A stretch of DNA of 64,000 bases from Duganella sp. BuS-21 (GTDB lineage: Bacteria; Pseudomonadota; Gammaproteobacteria; Burkholderiales; Burkholderiaceae_D), in the NCBI GenBank assembly GCA_041874725.1, contig CP097466.1, positions 4,340,001-4,404,000 on the forward strand. Direction: 5' to 3'. Positions 61,033 through 64,000 of the stretch are shown one piece after another. How positions within the stretch are numbered: position 1 is the stretch's first letter; the number at the start of each line of letters is the position of its first letter. A program made the position numbers and the translations under genes. The notes below the pieces were generated by a model. It ran no database searches. It worked only from the letters and a program-made list of their open reading frames with translations, and was not told the DNA's origin.

Positions 61033-61056
61033 ACATTTTATGAGTGTGAAGGAATT

Positions 61057-62328
61057 ATGCGACCAAGTCAACACGCTTTACAGCAGTTTATCCCCAGCTG
61101 TTTCGGTGCCGTCCTGACGGCCTTTATGATGAACGCGACGGCTGCGGAACCACCTTCACACTGGGTAGCCAGCTGGGGTGCAGCGCAGCAAATTCCCGAG
61201 CCGGAGAATCAACTCCCAGTCGAAAACTGGCGCGATGGCAGCCTCCGCCAGATCGTCCATCTCACTCTGGGCGGCAAGCAGTTCCGGGTGCGCGTCAGCA
61301 ACGCATACGGCACTGCACCATTGATGCTGCAGGCAGCCAGCGTAGCGCTGGCGCCAACGCCCGGCAAAGCCGGCATCGCCGCCTCTAGCTTGCGCCCCCT
61401 GACCTTCGACGGCAGCGCCACGGTCATGATTCCGGCCGGCGCGGAATACTACAGCGATGTTGTGGAGATGGAGCTGAAACCGGCCGCCGATTTGGCCATA
61501 TCGTTGTATTTCAGCGAAGCGCCGGCACGCCAGACCGGCCATCCCGGCGCCCGCGCCACCACTTTCCTCGCCAAAGGCAACCGCGTGAGCGAGGCGGAAT
61601 GGGACGACGCCACCACCGTCACGCGCTGGTATGCGCTGAGCGACGTCGAGGTGCGCGCCCCGCGCAGCACCGGCGCGCTGGTGGCGGTGGGCGATTCGAT
61701 CACCGACGGTTACGGCGTTGCGGCCGACACCAACACCCGCTGGCCGGACATGCTGGCCGCGCGCCTGCGCGGGGCCAAGCAATCGCTGGGCGTGGTCAAC
61801 GCCGGCATCGGCGGCGGCCGCATGCTACGCGACGGCCTGGGACCGAACGTGGCGGCGCGCTTCGACCGCGAAGTGCTGTCGCGCGCCGGCGTCACCCACG
61901 CACTGGTGATGATCGGCGTGAATGACCTGGGCGGCCAGCACCGCAATACGCAGGAAACGCCGGCCGACCGCCAGCAGATGCTGGCCGACCTCAAACTGGC
62001 GCACCGCCAGCTGGCCGAACGCGCCCGCGCACATGGCGTGTGCCTGATCGGCGCCACGCTGACGCCTTATGTGGGCAGCGACTACTATCACCCCGAGACT
62101 GAAAACGAGGCGGACCGCCAGGAATTGAACCAGTGGATACGCCATTCCGGCGTGTTCGACGCGGTGGCCGATTTCGACGCCGCGCTGCGCGACCCGGCCA
62201 AGGCCGACCGCATGAAGGCGGAGTATGACTCCGGCGACCATCTGCATCCATCCTCCGCAGGCTACCGCGCCCTGGCCGATGCCGTGCCGCTGGCCGCGTT
62301 GCGCAAACAATGCGGAGCCGCCAAATGA
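61057..62328 (+). CDS. SGNH/GDSL-type esterase, exported
   Basis: 423 residues with a signal peptide ending NATAAEP (preceded by a hydrophobic stretch). The mature part is a beta-rich N-domain followed by the SGNH hydrolase: VAVGDSITDGYG with nucleophile Ser near residue 213, IGVNDLGG, and the catalytic DHLHPSSAGY near the end. Relatives deacetylate xylan, rhamnogalacturonan or other plant polysaccharides. Its place next to GH43, opposite the xylose operon, favours acetylxylan esterase activity. Start: aaggaatt before the ATG. The GH43 gene overlaps its stop. Confidence 0.87.
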   Translation: MRPSQHALQQFIPSCFGAVLTAFMMNATAAEPPSHWVASWGAAQQIPEPENQLPVENWRDGSLRQIVHLTLGGKQFRVRVSNAYGTAPLMLQAASVALAPTPGKAGIAASSLRPLTFDGSATVMIPAGAEYYSDVVEMELKPAADLAISLYFSEAPARQTGHPGARATTFLAKGNRVSEAEWDDATTVTRWYALSDVEVRAPRSTGALVAVGDSITDGYGVAADTNTRWPDMLAARLRGAKQSLGVVNAGIGGGRMLRDGLGPNVAARFDREVLSRAGVTHALVMIGVNDLGGQHRNTQETPADRQQMLADLKLAHRQLAERARAHGVCLIGATLTPYVGSDYYHPETENEADRQELNQWIRHSGVFDAVADFDAALRDPAKADRMKAEYDSGDHLHPSSAGYRALADAVPLAALRKQCGAAK

Positions 62329-63935
62329 TGGGCGCGCGTACCATATCGTCCATGCTCTCCGCACTGATGGCGGCGACACTGCTGCCGGCGGCGGCGGCCA
62401 GCTACACCAATCCCGTGCTGAGCGGCTTCCACGCCGATCCGAGCGTGTGCCGCGTGGGCGGCGACTACTACCTCGCCACCAGCAGCTTCGAATACTTCCC
62501 CGGCGTGCCGATCTACCACAGCAAGGACCTGGTCCACTGGCGCCAGATCGGCCACGCGCTCACGCGCGCCAGCCAGTTGAAGCTGACCAACACCCGTAGC
62601 TCGCAAGGCATCTACGCCCCAACCCTGCGCTGCCACGACGGCGTGTTCTATATGGTCACCACCAATATGGAGGGCGGCGGCGCCTTCTACGTCCACACCA
62701 AGGACCCGGCCGGCGAATGGTCGGAACCCGTGTGGCTCAACGATAAAACCTGGGGCATGGACCCGTCGCTGTTCTTCGACGACGACGGCAAGGTCTATTA
62801 CACGCGCCACGGCGGCGGTGAACATGGCGGCGTGTATCAGGCGGAAATCGACGTCAAGGCCGGCAAGCTGCTGGAGCAACCGCGCCTGATCTGGTCCGGC
62901 ACCGGCGGCGTGTGGCCGGAAGGCCCGCACTTATACAAGCAGGACGGTTTGTACTACCTGCTGATCTCCGAAGGCGGCACCTCCTACAACCACAGCCTGA
63001 CGATGGCGCGTTCGGCAACGCCGGGCGGTCCATACACGGCCAATCCCGCCAATCCGATCCTGACGCATCGCGGACACCCGGAGCTGCCGCTGCAGGCCAC
63101 CGGCCACGGCGACCTGGTACAAACGCCGGAAGGCAAATGGTGGATGCCGCTACTGGGCATACGCCCGATCGCCAACCGCCATCACCTCGGCCGCGAAACG
63201 CTGCTGACGCCCGTCGAGTGGAACAGCGAGGGCTGGCTCACCGTGAACAAGGGCAAACCGCTGGCGACCGAAATGTCCGCCGAAGGCCTGCCGCCGTTCG
63301 CACCGTGGCCCACCGAACCGGTACGCGACGACTTCATTCTGTCCAAGCTTGGCCTGCAATGGACGCAGCTGCGCGGTCGCGGCGACGGCCTGTGGTCGTT
63401 GAGCGAACGTCCCGGCTACCTGCGCCTGAAAGGCAGCAGCGTCACCATGAATGACATCGCCCAACCGGCCTTCATCGCCCGCCGCCAGGAGCACATGCGC
63501 ATGCGCGCATCGACGGAGGTGGAGTTCCAGCCGTCGGCCGCCACGCACGCCGCCGGCTTGGTGCTGCGTCAGAACGAAAACAACTACTACGAACTGCGCA
63601 TCACCGGCATGCCGCAGCGCCGCCTTGAACTGCTAGCGCGCTCGGGCGGCGTGACGTCGCTGCAAGCCACGGCGAAGCTGCCGCCGGGGAACGGCCCGGT
63701 GCAGTTGCAGGTTGAATCGTGGGCCAACCGCTATGAGTTCAGCTACAGCTACAGCGCCGGCGGCGCCAACGCGCCGCTCAAGCTGGTCGGCACCGTACCC
63801 ACCGCACCGCTGTCATCCGAATCGGCGGGTGGATTCACCGGCGTCTTTATCGGCATGTATGCGGAAGGCGCCCGGCAGCAAGCCATGCCTGCCGCAGATT
63901 TTGCATGGTTCGACTACCAGGCACTGGAAAAATAA
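62325..63935 (+). CDS. Glycoside hydrolase family 43 beta-xylosidase/arabinofuranosidase
   Basis: 536 residues from the ATG at 62325, which overlaps the esterase stop (ATGA). The signal peptide ends LLPAAAASY. GH43 catalytic residues are visible: Asp in GFHADPSVC (about 37), Asp in WGMDPSLFFDD (about 146) and Glu in VWPEGPHLY (about 198). A C-terminal concanavalin-like domain (about 340-530) is the usual second domain of these beta-xylosidases. It should release xylose or arabinose from arabinoxylan fragments, feeding the divergent XylFGH importer. The activity could also be arabinofuranosidase. Confidence 0.9.
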   Translation: MMGARTISSMLSALMAATLLPAAAASYTNPVLSGFHADPSVCRVGGDYYLATSSFEYFPGVPIYHSKDLVHWRQIGHALTRASQLKLTNTRSSQGIYAPTLRCHDGVFYMVTTNMEGGGAFYVHTKDPAGEWSEPVWLNDKTWGMDPSLFFDDDGKVYYTRHGGGEHGGVYQAEIDVKAGKLLEQPRLIWSGTGGVWPEGPHLYKQDGLYYLLISEGGTSYNHSLTMARSATPGGPYTANPANPILTHRGHPELPLQATGHGDLVQTPEGKWWMPLLGIRPIANRHHLGRETLLTPVEWNSEGWLTVNKGKPLATEMSAEGLPPFAPWPTEPVRDDFILSKLGLQWTQLRGRGDGLWSLSERPGYLRLKGSSVTMNDIAQPAFIARRQEHMRMRASTEVEFQPSAATHAAGLVLRQNENNYYELRITGMPQRRLELLARSGGVTSLQATAKLPPGNGPVQLQVESWANRYEFSYSYSAGGANAPLKLVGTVPTAPLSSESAGGFTGVFIGMYAEGARQQAMPAADFAWFDYQALEK

Positions 63936-63959
63936 AACGATATGAATAAAACGATATGA
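63932..63959 (+). repeat. 14-bp perfect tandem duplication at a gene start
   Basis: ATAAAACGATATGA occurs twice in direct succession (63932-63945, 63946-63959). The first copy contains the GH43 stop codon (TAA). Each copy contains an ATG in its ATATGA, so the second ATG (63956) could start the next gene, and the first gives a five-residue mini-frame ending at the TGA that overlaps it. Confidence 0.85.
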
Positions 63960-64000
63960 GACAACGACTCCTGGCAACCGGGGCCCTGTTGGCGGCCCTG
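63956..64000 (+). CDS. Start of an exported protein, cut by window edge
   Basis: Only 15 codons are in the window: MRQRLLATGALLAAL, which looks like the start of a signal peptide. The product cannot be named. It follows the GH43 gene and is likely another extracellular enzyme of the hemicellulose set, but this is inference. The start codon lies in the second copy of a tandem duplication, and no good ribosome site is apparent. Confidence 0.5.
   Translation, partial: MRQRLLATGALLAAL

Overview
The window is gene-dense, GC-rich DNA with short intergenic gaps. It shows no transposase, tRNA, rRNA or CRISPR array. The gene mix suggests a soil or plant-associated betaproteobacterium of the Oxalobacteraceae (Massilia/Duganella group). 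That mix comprises plant cell wall enzymes, both PEP-CTERM and rhombosortase protein-sorting signals, many NarL-type regulators, an RND pump and a Caulobacter-type oxidative xylose pathway. The genus call is inference from gene content only.

Layout. 1-12 kb: the start of a class A beta-lactamase cut by the window edge, a flavin monooxygenase, a secreted DUF885 peptidase-like protein, a D-amino acid dehydrogenase, a TPR/Gly-rich membrane protein, a LysR regulator divergent from a periplasmic metallo-beta-lactamase-fold enzyme that closely resembles methyl parathion hydrolase, a NarL response regulator, DUF1275 and DoxX membrane proteins, and an XapX-amidohydrolase pair. 12-19 kb: a beta-propeller sensor kinase convergent with its probable NarL partner, a LuxR regulator with a degenerate receiver, and a MarR-AhpD-redoxin thiol cluster whose genes share a 12-bp motif.

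19-31 kb: a CPBP protease, rhombotarget lipoprotein and rhombosortase gene set; a large secreted subtilase with Calx-beta, P-domain, RTX and DUF4214 parts; then a tightly overlapping set of sterol-desaturase-like hydroxylase, TonB receptor, serine hydrolase and MaoC-like hydratase, followed by NnrU. 31-41 kb: a methyltransferase; a five-gene reverse-strand operon coding a tripartite RND pump, a diguanylate cyclase and a small exported protein; and an EF-hand protein with a clear terminator.

41-48 kb: a pectin locus with a PEP-CTERM protein, a 1178-residue pectate lyase/pectin methylesterase fusion and a PafA-like phosphatase, followed by small reverse-strand genes. 48.7-64 kb: a hemicellulose/pentose locus. 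On the reverse strand, gudD, xylX, xylB, xylC, xylD, xylF, xylG, xylH and a GH3 glycosidase form one probable operon. It covers xylose import and Weimberg oxidation down to 2-oxoglutarate semialdehyde. Divergent from it are an SGNH esterase, a GH43 xylosidase and the start of another exported protein. A TAGCGCTA core typical of LacI-family operators lies in the shared 51-bp promoter.

Several non-coding signals stand out: two clusters of GC-rich hairpin repeats, a perfect 28-bp palindrome, two perfect palindromes just upstream of genes, a probable leaderless MarR transcript, and a 14-bp tandem duplication at the right edge.
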